This document shows, piece by piece, positions 51,997-62,888 of a stretch of DNA of 64,000 nucleotides. Position 1 is the stretch's first letter. The number at the start of each line of letters is the position of its first letter. Both the position numbers and the translations under genes were made by a program. The DNA is from Uloborus plumipes (Eukaryota; Arthropoda; Arachnida; Araneae; Uloboridae), in assembly GCA_038373865.1 (NCBI GenBank), contig JAXGGA010001153.1, positions 1 through 64,000 of the forward strand, written 5' to 3'. The notes under the pieces were generated by a model. It did not search any database. It saw nothing but the letters and a program-made list of their open reading frames with translations, and was not told the origin of the DNA.

Positions 51997-52527
51997 CTGT
52001 CGATTCTTGATAGCTCGAAGTCTCAAGGAAGGCCCCGAGTAAAGCTTCGAGCTACTGGTAGTACGATTTATAGAAAGTGATCACAGCTTTCTCCAGAATT
52101 CGAACTCACACTGTAATAAATAAATGTTGTTTCTACAGTACAATACTGCTAATTTTATAGTAATTTTACAGTAATAAACTAAAATTTTTCTATTTTCAGT
52201 AAACTGTAAAATTGTTAGTTTTGCTGTTTATTACTGTGCATTTTACAGTTTTAAACTCGAACCACTGCTGTACACTGCTGTTTGTACAGTATAATATAGC
52301 TAATATTATGGTAATAAACTGTAAAATTGCTAATTTTACAATAATAAATCGTAATTAACAGTAAAGTAGACAGTTTTACTACTTATTACTGCACTTTTAT
52401 TTTTGAACTGAAACCTCTCTTTTCAGTAGTATACTGCAAAAACAATATTTTTTTTTTGCAGAGCATAAAAACTTTAAGATAAAGGAATATTCGAGTTATA
52501 AGGCTTCGAGTTATTGAGACTTGACTG
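51997..52527. mobile_element. Pogo/Tigger-type MITE interrupted by a palindromic-unit MITE
   Basis: Left CTGTCGATTCTTGATAGCTC and right (complement) CAGTCAAGTCTCAATAACTC, both flanked by TA (51995-51996, 52528-52529). Inner words TCGAAGTCTC/GCTTCGAGTT pair too. Positions 52109-52461 are occupied by MITE copy 7. Confidence 0.65.
52109..52461. mobile_element. Palindromic-unit MITE, copy 7 (nested)
   Basis: Starts CACTGTAATAAATAAATGTTG and ends ACTGCAAAAACAATATTTTTT..GCAG. It sits inside the pogo-type MITE of 51997-52527, so it arrived later. Confidence 0.75.
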
Positions 52528-53475
52528 TATATTCCTTTTTATAATAAAATCTGTAGAGTTCTGTTATATATTTAGTCTAAAATGCAAAAACACCAAAATT
52601 TTAGAACGGTTCATTTTTAGTTTAGGACGTAGAGGGGCTGTACGATCTTCAGCGTCAACATTTAAAAAATAAATCAATGTTATTTATGTTACTATTTCGT
52701 AAGCAGGTGGAGTTGGAAGCAATGAAAACTAGATAGAAAATAGAGTCACGAATGCTAACAGGTTGAGAAATTTTGTGATACTGTCATTGCTTATAAAGCT
52801 TAAATTTTCAAAAAACATTGCTCAGTATGTGTAGTTTTTTGTACTGTAATTCGCAAAACAAAACCTATTGGACAGTAAAAAATATATGTTATAAGCCTCC
52901 AAGCGTTTCACATTTCTTTCAGATCAATTCAAAATAATCCTATTGTTTCATAAAAAAATCTTACTACTTGTTGCCTCAGTGACAATACTTATAGGGATAT
53001 GCATTTTCGGGAATCTAAAATTGAGTTTTGAAATACGAATCTTTTGGTAAAATGTGTTTACCTTCGGGTGAAACCTAAAACTTCAGTTTATAGTCTTCTA
53101 AAATTGATGTTTTCCTTGAAAACGCTCATAAAATCTTATTTCTTATTAAAACTTAAGTAAAACTATTGTATTTGGTCTTTTAAAACAGTGCTATGAATAA
53201 TAAATAGTGGAAACAAAGTGACATTTTCAAGAAAGCAGACTTTAAAATATTTACATCTTCCATATTATATCCACCTACTCAGTACCTTCTCTGATAAAAT
53301 GTACTTTCTGATGTGTAAAGAAACCTGCAAATGGGCTGTCCATAAATTGCGTCACACTTTTTTCTTAACAACCTGATCCCCTCCTTTTTTGTCAAAGTGT
53401 CACACACTTCACCATATCCCATATTCTCCCATTCTAGTTTCTTTTTAAGAGCCACTTCAAAAGCCTAAATATTGC

Positions 53476-53520
53476 AATGCAAAAAATGAACTTTTGTTTT
53501 TACAGTATAATTACAGGCAT
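53476..53520. mobile_element. Palindromic-unit MITE, terminal fragment (copy 8)
   Basis: GCAAAAAATGAACTTTTGTTTTTACAG-type left end only, followed directly by the 150-bp tandem repeat. Confidence 0.55.
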
Positions 53521-53910
53521 TTTGTTCGAAAAATCTTATCAAGAATACTTCATTCCTGTTTTTAAATTTCCGATTTGAACAGTTTTTCGTTCAACATTGA
53601 ACCGTTCAAACAAGCTCTTACCCCTAATTACTTTTGAGTGAACCGTCCGATTTAAACAAACTTTTTTTGTTCGATCGGCAAGATCTCGGCAAGGATACTT
53701 CATTACCGTATTTAAATATTCAATTTGAACATTTTTTTTTTCAACATTGAACCGTTCAAACAACCGTTCTTCACCTAATAATTTTAAAGTGAAACGTCCG
53801 AATTGAATAAACTTTTTTTTGTTCGAAAGATCTCGGAGAGGCTCATTCCCATATTTCACTTTTTAATTTGAAATATTTTTCGTTCAATGATGAACCGTTC
53901 AGAAAAAAAT
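53521..53910. repeat. Tandem repeat, ~145-150-bp period, about 2.6 copies
   Basis: TTCAACATTGAACCGTTCAAAC recurs at 53590, 53740 and (diverged) 53883; GTTCGA..AAGATCTCGG and ..AGTGAAMCGTCCGAWTT accompany it. It keeps an open - strand frame because unit lengths are near multiples of three; no protein family recognised. Confidence 0.7.
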
Positions 53911-54918
53911 GTAACATTAGCGCCTACGGAGAAATTCAAATTGAATGTTGATCTTGAACTGAAAGGTGGATTTCCTTCAAACTAACTTTGTAAGAAAATG
54001 GTTTTGATAAATAATAATATATGCAAAGTACTTTTCTGAATAATCTTCTGTGAGGACTCTGATTTCGACACCGACTCCGCAAGCATGGTGGAAATGCAGG
54101 CTCAGAAAAAAAAATGACTGACTGGGCAGAAGATTTTTTGTTTATTTATTTGTTTTGTTTTATTTTATTTTATTTTATTTTTTTTTTTTTTTTGGCAGAC
54201 GATTTTTTGTTTGTTAATAAAAACTTTTAATTCACGAGAGCATTTTATTCTTTATTTATGTTTAACAACTGGCAACGGATTAAAAATGAAATTCGAGACA
54301 TTTTCTTAACGAACGAGTTTTTTTCTTTTTTTTTCTTCTTGATAAAATGTGTTTTTCACTGCATCTCTTGTACTTTTATTTATTATTTATTTTTTTTTTT
54401 TGAAACAATTGTGGAATTTTTCTACGGAAGAATATAACAGTTACATTCTTTAAAAGGTGTGACAAAACTTTATTTACTCGTTTATTTACTTTTTACGTGT
54501 CTATTTCATCTGATGCGAGGGGTATATTTTGCTTCTAGAAATCAGCTTTAAGTGCCATAAAGGTATGTTTGACATAATTTTCAGTTTCAGATAATCAAGA
54601 GAATAATGATCAGATGCTAGAATGCCGATGTCGATGTACCGGAAAGTAAGCTCGTTTAGTTCTGTACAGAACTTCTTGTTTAGTTTGAAATTTACCAAGT
54701 TTCTTACGTAGATATTGGGTTAGGTTCTTAGCTTTTCTTATTAAGATTAGGTTGGTTTATTGAATTTAGAGCATATGAGAGTTTAGAGCATAACACTCAT
54801 CACAGATTTATTAATCACTCTTGGCCCGAATATATTCGTCAAGATCCACGACACTTAACGCTCTTGGGGGAGGACCGATTCACTCAATGTTTCCCTTTAT
54901 TAATTGAGCCCGAGTATA

Positions 54919-56196
54919 CGAGGGCTGTCTGAAAAGTTTCCGACCTCGATATGAAAATGGTAAAACTTATGAAACAAGGAGAGATGTTCTTATTAAGGAG
55001 TCTTTTGGAAACTTGAAACCGTAATTTTGGCTATTTTTAGTTTAAATTGTGTGCGTGACAGCCATACCAGTGAGTTGCTCCAACAGTTTTTTTGAAAATG
55101 GAAAAAATCGATTATCAAGCTCTGATTCGATACTTGTTTTAAAAAGGAAATATGCCTGCACAAATTAAAAAGGAGTTGGACTCTGTGTATGGGGACTCTG
55201 CACCATCATCTACAACCGTAAAATTTTGGGTACCGGAATTTAAACGTGGCCGTACCAGCTTGAGTGTTCATGAACGCTCAGGTCAACCCAAACTGCTACC
55301 ACTGATGAACACACTGCTAAAGCTCATCAAATTGTGCTGGATGACGCAGATTGAAGGTGAGATATATCGAAGAATCTATGAATATCTCTAAGGAATGCGC
55401 ATGCTACATTTTAAATGAGAAATTAAGCACGTGGAAGCAGGCTGCACTTTTGCTGCCGCGTTCGCTCAATTTGACCAGAAACGTGTCCGAATGAACATTT
55501 GCAGCGCACTTTTGGCACAATGAACCAGAGTTTTTCTGATGAATTATCACTGTGGATGAAACCTGGATTCATCAGTATACTCTAGAAACAAAAATGCAGT
55601 CAAAACAATGGACTGCAGAGTGAGAACAGCTCCAAAAAAGTCCAAAACAGTTCCTTCTGCAGGAAAAGTGATGCCGACCGTTTTCTGGTAAGACATGGAG
55701 TGATACTCATTGACTACCTTAAAATGGGAAAAGCCATAACAGGAGCACACTATTCTACTCTCCTTGACAAATTGAAGGAGGAAATAGAAGAAAAACGGCC
55801 GCATTTGAAAAAGAAAAAAGTTCTTTTTCATCAAAAAAATGCTCCTGCTCACATCTCAGTGGTTTCAATGACCAAAAGTCACGAGTTAAGGCTCGAAATC
55901 GTTGAACACCCACCCTACTCACCAGACCTGGCCCCAAGCGACCCTTTCTTGGTCTCTAAGCTGAAAGAAGCACTTGGAGGACAAAAGTTTTCTTCAAATG
56001 AGAAGGTCATAAACTTTGTCAACAGCTTTTTTGAGGACACATTTTCATAATTACTTTTGGATGGGTTAAAAGGATGGGAGCATTACTGGATGACGTATGT
56101 GGACTTACAAGGAGACTATGTCAAAAAGTAACAGCCAGTTTGAACGATAAAAATATTTTATCTATGTTAGGTCGGAAACTTTTCAGACAGCCCTCG
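54919..56196 (+). mobile_element. Mariner transposon, decayed
   Basis: Inverted ends CGAGGGCTGTCTGAAAAG and CTTTTCAGACAGCCCTCG, flanked by TA (54917-54918, 56197-56198). 1278 bp, the normal length for a mariner. It carries one transposase gene in sense orientation, broken by stops and frameshifts. The right end abuts MITE copy 9. Confidence 0.92.
55098..56125 (+). pseudogene. Mariner transposase pseudogene
   Basis: ATG at 55098 opens MEKIDYQALIRYLF, then an in-frame TAA at 55140. The same frame resumes as PAQIKKELDSVYGDSAPSST and FKRGRTSLSVHERSGQP, the N-terminal helix-turn-helix region. Several shifts follow. The C-terminal part (55700-56050) has FHQKNAPAHISV and YSPDLAPSDPFL: the second catalytic Asp (normally HxDNAPAH) is Lys here and the third Asp of the DD34D set is in APSD. 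Clearly inactive. Confidence 0.88.
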
Positions 56197-56212
56197 TACA
56201 GCAACTTTTTTA

Positions 56213-56545
56213 GTTGTAAACTGTAAAAATTGTTAATTTTTCAGTAATGAACATAAAAATTGCTGCTTTAACAGTACTAAATTGTAAAATTGCTAATTTT
56301 ATAGTAATAAACTGTAAAATGGCTAATTTAACAGTTTATTACCGTGCATTTTACAGTTTCAAACTGGAACCTCTGCTGTCAGTATTGTACTGTTGTTTTT
56401 ACAGTATAATAGAGCTAAATTCTACGGCAGTAAACTGCAAAATTGCTAGTTTAACAGTTTATTACTGTGCCTTTTACAGTTTTAAATTGGAACCTCGGCT
56501 GCCAGTAATTTTCTGTAAAAACAACAGTTCATGTTTTATCATGTG
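56213..56545. mobile_element. Palindromic-unit MITE, copy 9
   Basis: Palindrome array with two arms and right end AAAAACAACAGTTCATGTTTT. The left terminus is missing and the mariner right end lies about 15 bp away. Confidence 0.65.
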
Positions 56546-58038
56546 GATTGTAATATTTGATCTGGTTTAGCGCCGATAAATTACTGTTGAAGCACTTCAT
56601 GTAATTTACAAATTGAGCGTTTGTTTTTATTGGGAATAAAATAATAATACAGCACTGAAATAACTTTTCGTTAGTGAGGTCTTTTCGGAAAAGCCAACTG
56701 CGACTTATCATATTTTTCTTCCAAATACTGCAAACGAAGCGGGCAAAAATGCGCTATAAAACATTTATCATGCAGAACAAAGACATATTTCCTTTCAATT
56801 TTCCTTCACAAGTGAAAAATAATCTGCATTGTGAGTTAATGAAAATAGAATATGCACTGCAAACACTGCTGAAAATGTATTTTCTTTTAAACCTAAGACC
56901 ATATTTAACAACAGAAAATATTTAATGCTTTGCACTATATTTGCACAGTGTCACAATCAATACTTAACTTCCATTTCTACTTTGCCTCGCTGCAGCTTTG
57001 AGAGAAATGTTATTCATTTTTCTGTTTGAAGTAATCACCCGTAGGCGTAAAATATTTATTAACAAAACACCTCCGAAATTCGCAGGAATTTTAATATTAA
57101 TAAATTCGATGTTTCCTGAAATAAAGAACCACAGGCTGCAACTAGTTGTAGCAGTAAAATTAATTAACTAAAGAATTTGAAAAATCAGCATTGCAACTGG
57201 TTAGATCACTGTATGCTTTAAGGGGAGAAAATTTAAATATGTTTCACATAACCAAATGTCTTATTAATATTCTAATTACCAGTTTATTAAGTCAAATTCC
57301 ATCAACAGTACTTTTAATTGAAAAATATTGCTTTTGCGTTGACTTTAGGCATTAACAAATTTATTACGAATTTCACTAGGAGGGGAGAAGGGGAATATTA
57401 GTTGGAATTATTTGTTTATTTGCTGTGGTTACTCTCCTTTTAGTAGTTATATCACTAAAATCACCTATTTCTTTTCGTTACATGTTAGGGGAAAACCACA
57501 CTCTAGTTGGTTTTGTCGTACATTTTTTATGAAGCTGTGGAAAATAATAACCTTTAATTTTCATGTTTTTAACGTCAAATCAAACTAGCTTTAAAAGAGA
57601 ATATTTAGATAGTATAAATTTTTGTATTTCCAGTAGTCAAAAATAAAACTGTTGTATTTTTAAATTAAAAACATTTATGGCGTAACATTAGTTTTGTTGT
57701 GTTAAGTGATCAATTGTATAACACAACTGTGAGCATAAAGGGTATCTGGAAGTGCAAGCATAAGCAGAGGAAATGATAGGTGAAAGAGGAACATACACAA
57801 TAAAGACAGATTGTTGGGGATACAAAAAAATAAACAAAAGTAAAAAGAACAATTTAATAAAATATAAAAAAAACTTTTTAAATTTAAAGACTATTTCTGT
57901 CCGCTCATTCGCTCTAAAAAGTTTGAAATAAAACTAAGTATTCGATATAGTGATTATAGTGCTCAGAAATTTCAGCTCATCTTGAGGTATTTATATTTAC
58001 GTTAATGCTGAAGCAGCCAATAAAGTTTAAATTAAAAA
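56546..58038. other. Intergenic, nothing recognised
   Basis: AT-rich unique sequence without open frames of interest or repeat ends. Confidence 0.45.
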
Positions 58039-58112
58039 TTTGATTTAAGAAGTAGGCGGTATAGTAAAAGCTGTTCGTAATAAACAGTATACCGCCTATT
58101 TCTTAAATCAAA
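58039..58112. repeat. Strong hairpin, 25-bp arms
   Basis: TTTGATTTAAGAAGTAGGCGG plus TATA (58039-58063) is complementary, with one mismatch, to 58088-58112, with a 24-nt loop. GC-rich centre (GGCGG/CCGCC) in AT-rich surroundings. Confidence 0.75.
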
Positions 58113-58458
58113 ATTAAGCATAATTCACCGAGAAAATAACAAACGCCGTTAAAAATGCTATTCACGAACACTTTATTTTTTTATTCATGAGAATATTTCG
58201 TTTCCAATTTTGTTAATTTATCAACACCCTTGAGTTAATTAGGACGAGTTTTCTCGTGCCGTCTGTATATACGTATGTATGTCGTATAACTCAAAAACTA
58301 TATGCCGTAAAAACTTCTAGCTTGGTATGTAGGCTTCAAGTAAGGTCTAGTTGTGTACCTCGCCTTGTGGTTGCATTCGCATGTTCCCAAGGGGATGTTT
58401 TACCCCTTTTATGGGGTAAATCAGTATTAATTTCAATGCTGACTAAAGTGATATGAAT

Positions 58459-58645
58459 TGGCGCGACCACTTAGCGATGTATCGCCAAGCTTTTGGTCGC
58501 CAAGTGTTTAATGCCAACTTGGTGATATATCGCCAAGTTGGAGATAAATTTGGCGAAAAAAAATATTTATGAATTTCGGTTCAATTTGGCGCTATTGGCG
58601 ATATTTTGCGAAAAATCAATTGAATGATGTTAAAATCGGCGATAT
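58459..58645. repeat. Cluster of TTGGCGATA / TATCGCCAA words
   Basis: At least seven occurrences or near-matches of GGCGAT(A) and its complement, e.g. ATCGCCAAG, TTGGTGATATATCGCCAAGT, TTGGCGATATT. Several pair as short palindromes. No coding. Confidence 0.6.
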
Positions 58646-58953
58646 TTGGAAAATTAATCATTGTAAATCATTTTTTTGCATTTTTCGTGGCAAACTAGGG
58701 TGTAAATGTTTGAATTATTATCTTGCTCACTCCAAGCACTCTATTTTAACTTAAAACATCTACTAAGAAATTTACACGTAAAAGGAAGTAGTGTGGGGTC
58801 CATACCAGATTTTTTAATAAGTCACTTAAGCAAATTTTTAAACTTGACTAATTTTTGACTTTTTCTGTACTTGCATCTGTCATGGTTTTCACCTTTTGTT
58901 TCCGGTTGCAGAGTTAAATCCAGCCGCGTGAACTTTGACGTACTTCCTCTTTA

Positions 58954-60171
58954 CACTGAAGTGACAAAAGTCATGGGATACCTCTTAATATCGTGTCGGC
59001 CCTCCTTTTGCCCGGCGAAGTGCAACAACTCGACGTGGCATGGACTCAACAAGTCGTTGGAAGTCTTCTGCAGGAATATTGAGCCATGCTGTCTCGATAG
59101 ACGTCCATAATTGTGAAAGCGTTGATGGGGCAGGATTTTGGGCACGAACAGACCTCTCGATGGTGTCCCATAAATGCTCAATGGGATTCATGTCGGGCGA
59201 TCTAGGTGGCCAAATCATTCGTTGGAATTGTCCAGAATTTTCTTCAAACCAATTGCGAACAGTTGTGGCCCGGTGACATGGCGCATTGTCATCCATAAAA
59301 ATCCCATCGTTGTTTGGGTACATGAAGTCCATGAATGGCTGCAAGTGATCTCCAAGTAGCTGCACATAAGCATTTCCAGTCAATGTTCGGTCCAGTCGCA
59401 CTAGAGGACCAAGTCCATGCCATGAAAAAACAGCCCACACCATTACGGAGCCACCACCAGCTTGAACAGTGCCTTGCTGACAGTTTGGGTCCATGGCTTC
59501 GTGGGGTCTGCGCCACACTCAAACCCTACCATCGGCTCTTACCAGCTGAAATCGTGACTCATCGGACCAGGCCACGGTTTTCCATTCATCTAGGGACCAA
59601 CCGATATGCTCACGTGCCCACGAGAGTCGCTGCAAGCGATGTCGTTCTGTCAGTAAAGGCACTCGAGTCGGTCTTCTGCTGGAATAGCCCAAGAAATCCA
59701 AATTTCTCCGCACAGTTCTAGCAGACACGTCCATTGTACGTCCCACATTGATTTCTACGGTGATTTGACGCAGTGTTGCTTGTCTGTTAGAATTTACGAC
59801 TCTTTGCAGACGTCGCCGGTCTCGATCTTTAAGTGCAGGCGGTTGACTACTGCGCTGTCCATGGTGGGATGTTATGCCTGAAATTTCATACTCTCGGCAC
59901 ACTCTTGACACAGTGGATCTGGGAATGTTGAATTCTCTAACGATTTCCGAAATGGCATGACCCATGCGTCTAGCTCCAACTAACATTCCGCGTTCAAAGT
60001 CTGTTAATTCACGTCGTGCGGTCATCATCACGTTAAAACCTCTTCACATGAATAACTTGAACAGAAATGAAAGCTCTGTAAAAGCACTGCGCATTTATAC
60101 CTGTTCTATGCGATGCTACTGCCATCTGAAAATTTGCATATTGCTATCCCATGACTTTTGTCACTTCAGTG
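58954..60171 (-). mobile_element. Tc1-like transposon, nearly intact
   Basis: Inverted ends CACTGAAGTGACAAAAGTCA and the complement at 60171, flanked by TA (58952-58953, 60172-60173). 1218 bp with one transposase gene on the - strand covering most of the length. Confidence 0.95.
58985..60031 (-). pseudogene. Tc1-like transposase with a single in-frame stop
   Basis: One frame of 349 codons from ATG at 60031 (three Met codons in a row) to the stop at 58985, interrupted only by TGA at 59519-59521. The N-terminal half has a paired-type helix-turn-helix (RELTDFERGMLVGARRMGHA, FNIPRSTVSRV) and a second HTH (RQITVEINVGR..SARTVRRNL). Catalytic residues: Asp in AWSDESRF, Asp in DDNAPCH, Glu in NPIEHLWD; I count 36 residues between the last two. 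The TGA sits between GRV and VWRRPHE, where relatives have Arg, consistent with CGA to TGA decay. Confidence 0.92.
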
Positions 60172-60492
60172 TATAGTGGAGCGAGCGGTTTGGCTTATGT
60201 GGTTTTGAGTCGAGTACAATCATTGGCAGGACTATGACTGGAAGCTTTAAATCCGACCTTGGAATATTAAAGCAAAAGAAGAAATGAAACGAATGAGATT
60301 AGCTAACAATCAACATATTAGTCAATTTTTTTTTTCATCATTTTTTTCAATTTTCGTTTCATTTGCTTTCAATTTTTTATATCTATTGCGAAGTGCCTGT
60401 AGTCTATGCTGTCGTGCAATAGGACTTTCAGTTTGAAGCACTATGTTACTATTTTTCTTGAAAACATATCTTGCACGATCGCGTTGTCGCCT

Positions 60493-60494
<2 letters not shown>

Positions 60495-60546
<52 letters not shown>
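60495..60546. repeat. Poly-T run of 52 bases
   Basis: Uninterrupted T52 inside the outer inverted-repeat element; possibly the A-tail of a retroposed fragment on the - strand or an assembly-prone homopolymer. Confidence 0.9.
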
Positions 60547-60547
<1 letters not shown>

Positions 60548-61402
60548 TTCTTCTAAAATATTCATTTGTATGAAGCAAGTTACGTTTTAAAATCAGTATA
60601 GAATTAAAATAACAAGAACAATAAAATATTTACATTGCGTTTTAAAAGGTCATATAAACAAACTACCAGTGATTTTCCAAAAGTATACTCCGATGATTCT
60701 TATATAAGTAAAAATATTTATATGAGAGGCTTATATACATCTCTCTTTACGTGAAGGATAAATGCCCACAATCCGCAAATATATCTTTGTTTTGGTTAGC
60801 CTTGAGATTAACGTGTTGAGTTTATTAACCAAGCGTCGGTTTTATTATTACTATTATTTCATTGTTTCTGGAAACAAAAAGTCTTTAAAAGAAAAATATA
60901 GCAGATTGAGGGAACGCGCTGTGCTGCTCGCTCCACTAAGAAGCGGAAGTGCGTTAAAGTTCACGCGGTTGGATTTAACTCTGCAACCGGAAGCAAAATG
61001 TGAAAACCATGACAAAAGTAAGTACAGAAAAAGTCTTTAATAATAATTAATAATAATAATAATAAAAACGGGCTAAACGGGTAGATAGAATGCTTTAATT
61101 GTCAGGAATGAGCATAATGTGAGGGAGAAAATAACACCTCGTTTGCGACTTTTGCTTTTCATAACGTTTTCGTGTGTAGTTCAGGTGAGCAACATTATTC
61201 TTCTTCCTTTTGTTTTTTTTTTTTTTTTTTTTTTTTTGTTTTTTTCTTTTTGGTTGCACAATTTTGCTTCTCTGCGCACTAATTAAATAATACAACTTAC
61301 ATACTTCAAAAAGTTCAAAATGAAGCCTGGAAAAGTTGGTGACTGTAAGCAAACAAAGACATTGACAAGACATGAATTTAAGATAACTACGACAAACAAA
61401 TA

Positions 61403-61798
61403 CACTGCTAAATGAGCTGCTATTTTTACAGTGTAATACTGGTAGCCGAGGTTCCAATTTGAAACTAAAATGCACAGTGATAAACTGTAAAACCAGCAAT
61501 TTCACAGTTTCTTACTGTAAAGCTAGCATTTTTATAGTTTATTGCCGTAAAATTTAACTGTATTATACTCTAAAAACAACAGTTTAACACTGGCAGTAGT
61601 GGTTCCAGTTTAAAACTGTAAAATGCCAGGTAATAAACTGTAAAAGTAGCAATTTTAAAGATTATTGCTGTAAAATTATCAATTTTACAGTTTATTACTG
61701 TAAAATGAGAAATTTTAGTTTATTACTGTTAAAATAGCAATTTTTACAGTTTATTACTATAAAATTAGCTGCAAAAACAACATTCATTTTTTACAGTG
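61403..61798. mobile_element. Palindromic-unit MITE, copy 10 (complete)
   Basis: Starts CACTGCTAAATGAGCTGCT and ends CATTCATTTTTTACAGTG, with TA on both sides (61401-61402, 61799-61800). 396 bp. This is the clearest case for the family's ends and for a TA target. Confidence 0.8.
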
Positions 61799-61800
61799 TA

Positions 61801-62127
61801 GGTGACGCATGGCAGCCGAAGTTCCAATTTAAAACTGTAAAACTAGTAATTTTATAGTTCTTACTGTAAAGTTAGGAATTTGAGAGTTTATTGACGTAAA
61901 ATTTAGCAGTATAATGCTGTAAAAATAACAGTATAATACTGGCAGCAGAGGTTCTAGTTTAAAACTGTAAAATGCACGGTAACAAACTGTAAAATTAGCA
62001 ATCTTACAGTTTAGTACTGTAAAAATAGCAATTTTGCAGTGTATTACTGTAAAATTAGCAATTTTTAGTTTAGTACTATAAAATTAGCTGTATGATACTG
62101 TAAAAACAACATTCATTTTTTACAGTG
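61801..62127. mobile_element. Palindromic-unit MITE, copy 11 (left end lost)
   Basis: Begins inside the left arm (GGCAGCCGAAGTTCCAATTT) and ends CATTCATTTTTTACAGTG. It directly follows copy 10 in the same orientation. Confidence 0.75.
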
Positions 62128-62200
62128 TGGAAATTTCAGTGACTGTAAGCAAACAAAGACATTGACAAGACATGAATCTAAGATAACTACGACAAACAAA

Positions 62201-62888
62201 CAGAAGTTTTTAAAAAATCCCAACTTTCGTCTCTAAAACCGCATCAGAAAATATTATACAGCCTTTGCCCCTTCGATGAAAGGTAATAATGAATAGAAAA
62301 TCTCTTTCTTATTTCTGCTCGCTGAGTTTGATACGTTCCGTGCTCCCGATAAAAGTTTGAGCACTAAAGTAACGTCAATCATTCGATTTTTTCACTTTGT
62401 TCTTCTTGGAAGTCCTTCTTTTTCTTGTTAGCTGTCATCATTTGTCACGAAGTTAAGGAGAGCAAACTGTAACCAGCATAGGCTCACTTTTATAATTTTG
62501 AGAGTTGTTGCACAATGTTTTCGGTTTCGCAACTGGGTAGCCAGTTGTTTTATTTCGTTTTTTTTTTTTTTTTTACTAAACAAAACGAACAATACTTCGA
62601 AAGCAACATTTGCGAACTGTGAATACTACCTTCCTACTGTTTCCATTATTCCGATGATAGATTTTAAATGTCAGATAAAAGCTAAAGCAACTCAGGCAAG
62701 TAAAATTTTTAAAATAATTTCGCAGAATTTCTTTTTTTTTTTTCAAAGTAACTTCGCATGTTTAAAAAAAAAAAGAAAAAAGCTACTTGAGCTCGTTTTG
62801 GTAATGAATATTTACTACAATATTTATGAAGGCAAGAAGTTATTTTACTTATAATCTTCAATTAAATAAATCCTAAAAAAAATAAATA
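62201..62888. other. Intergenic, nothing recognised
   Basis: AT-rich with several homopolymer runs (T near 62560, A near 62765); the open frames are low-complexity. Confidence 0.45.

Larger units (their letters stand above)
58856..61037. mobile_element. Outer inverted-repeat element split by a Tc1 insertion
   Basis: From 58856, GACTTTTTCTGTACTT.., ..TCATGGTTTTCAC.. and TTCCGGTTGCAGAGTTAAAT match the complement of 60945-61037. The homology continues on the far side of the Tc1 copy (TAGTGGAGCGAGCGG at 60174, against its complement near 60915-60945). The arms are thus over 110 bp once the Tc1 element is discounted, and the element was about 960 bp. The interior includes a T52 run at 60495-60546. 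No transposase; superfamily unknown. Confidence 0.7.
61339..62200. repeat. 62-bp direct repeats flanking a MITE block
   Basis: 61339-61400 and 62139-62200 are identical except one base (GTGACTGTAAGCAAACAAAG ... GACAAACAAA). The offset is exactly 800 bp. The block between holds MITE copies 10 and 11. Confidence 0.9.

Noticed and set aside
53539..53859. 106-codon minus-strand frame with repeated LFERFNVE
   Set aside because: The frame spans tandem repeat units; repetition explains both the length and the internal similarity.
59040..59721. Open frames on the + strand over the Tc1 element
   Set aside because: Shadows of the - strand transposase, which has helix-turn-helix and DDE motifs.
62498..62854. 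118-codon frame near the right end
   Set aside because: Consists of translated T and A runs; no recognisable domain.
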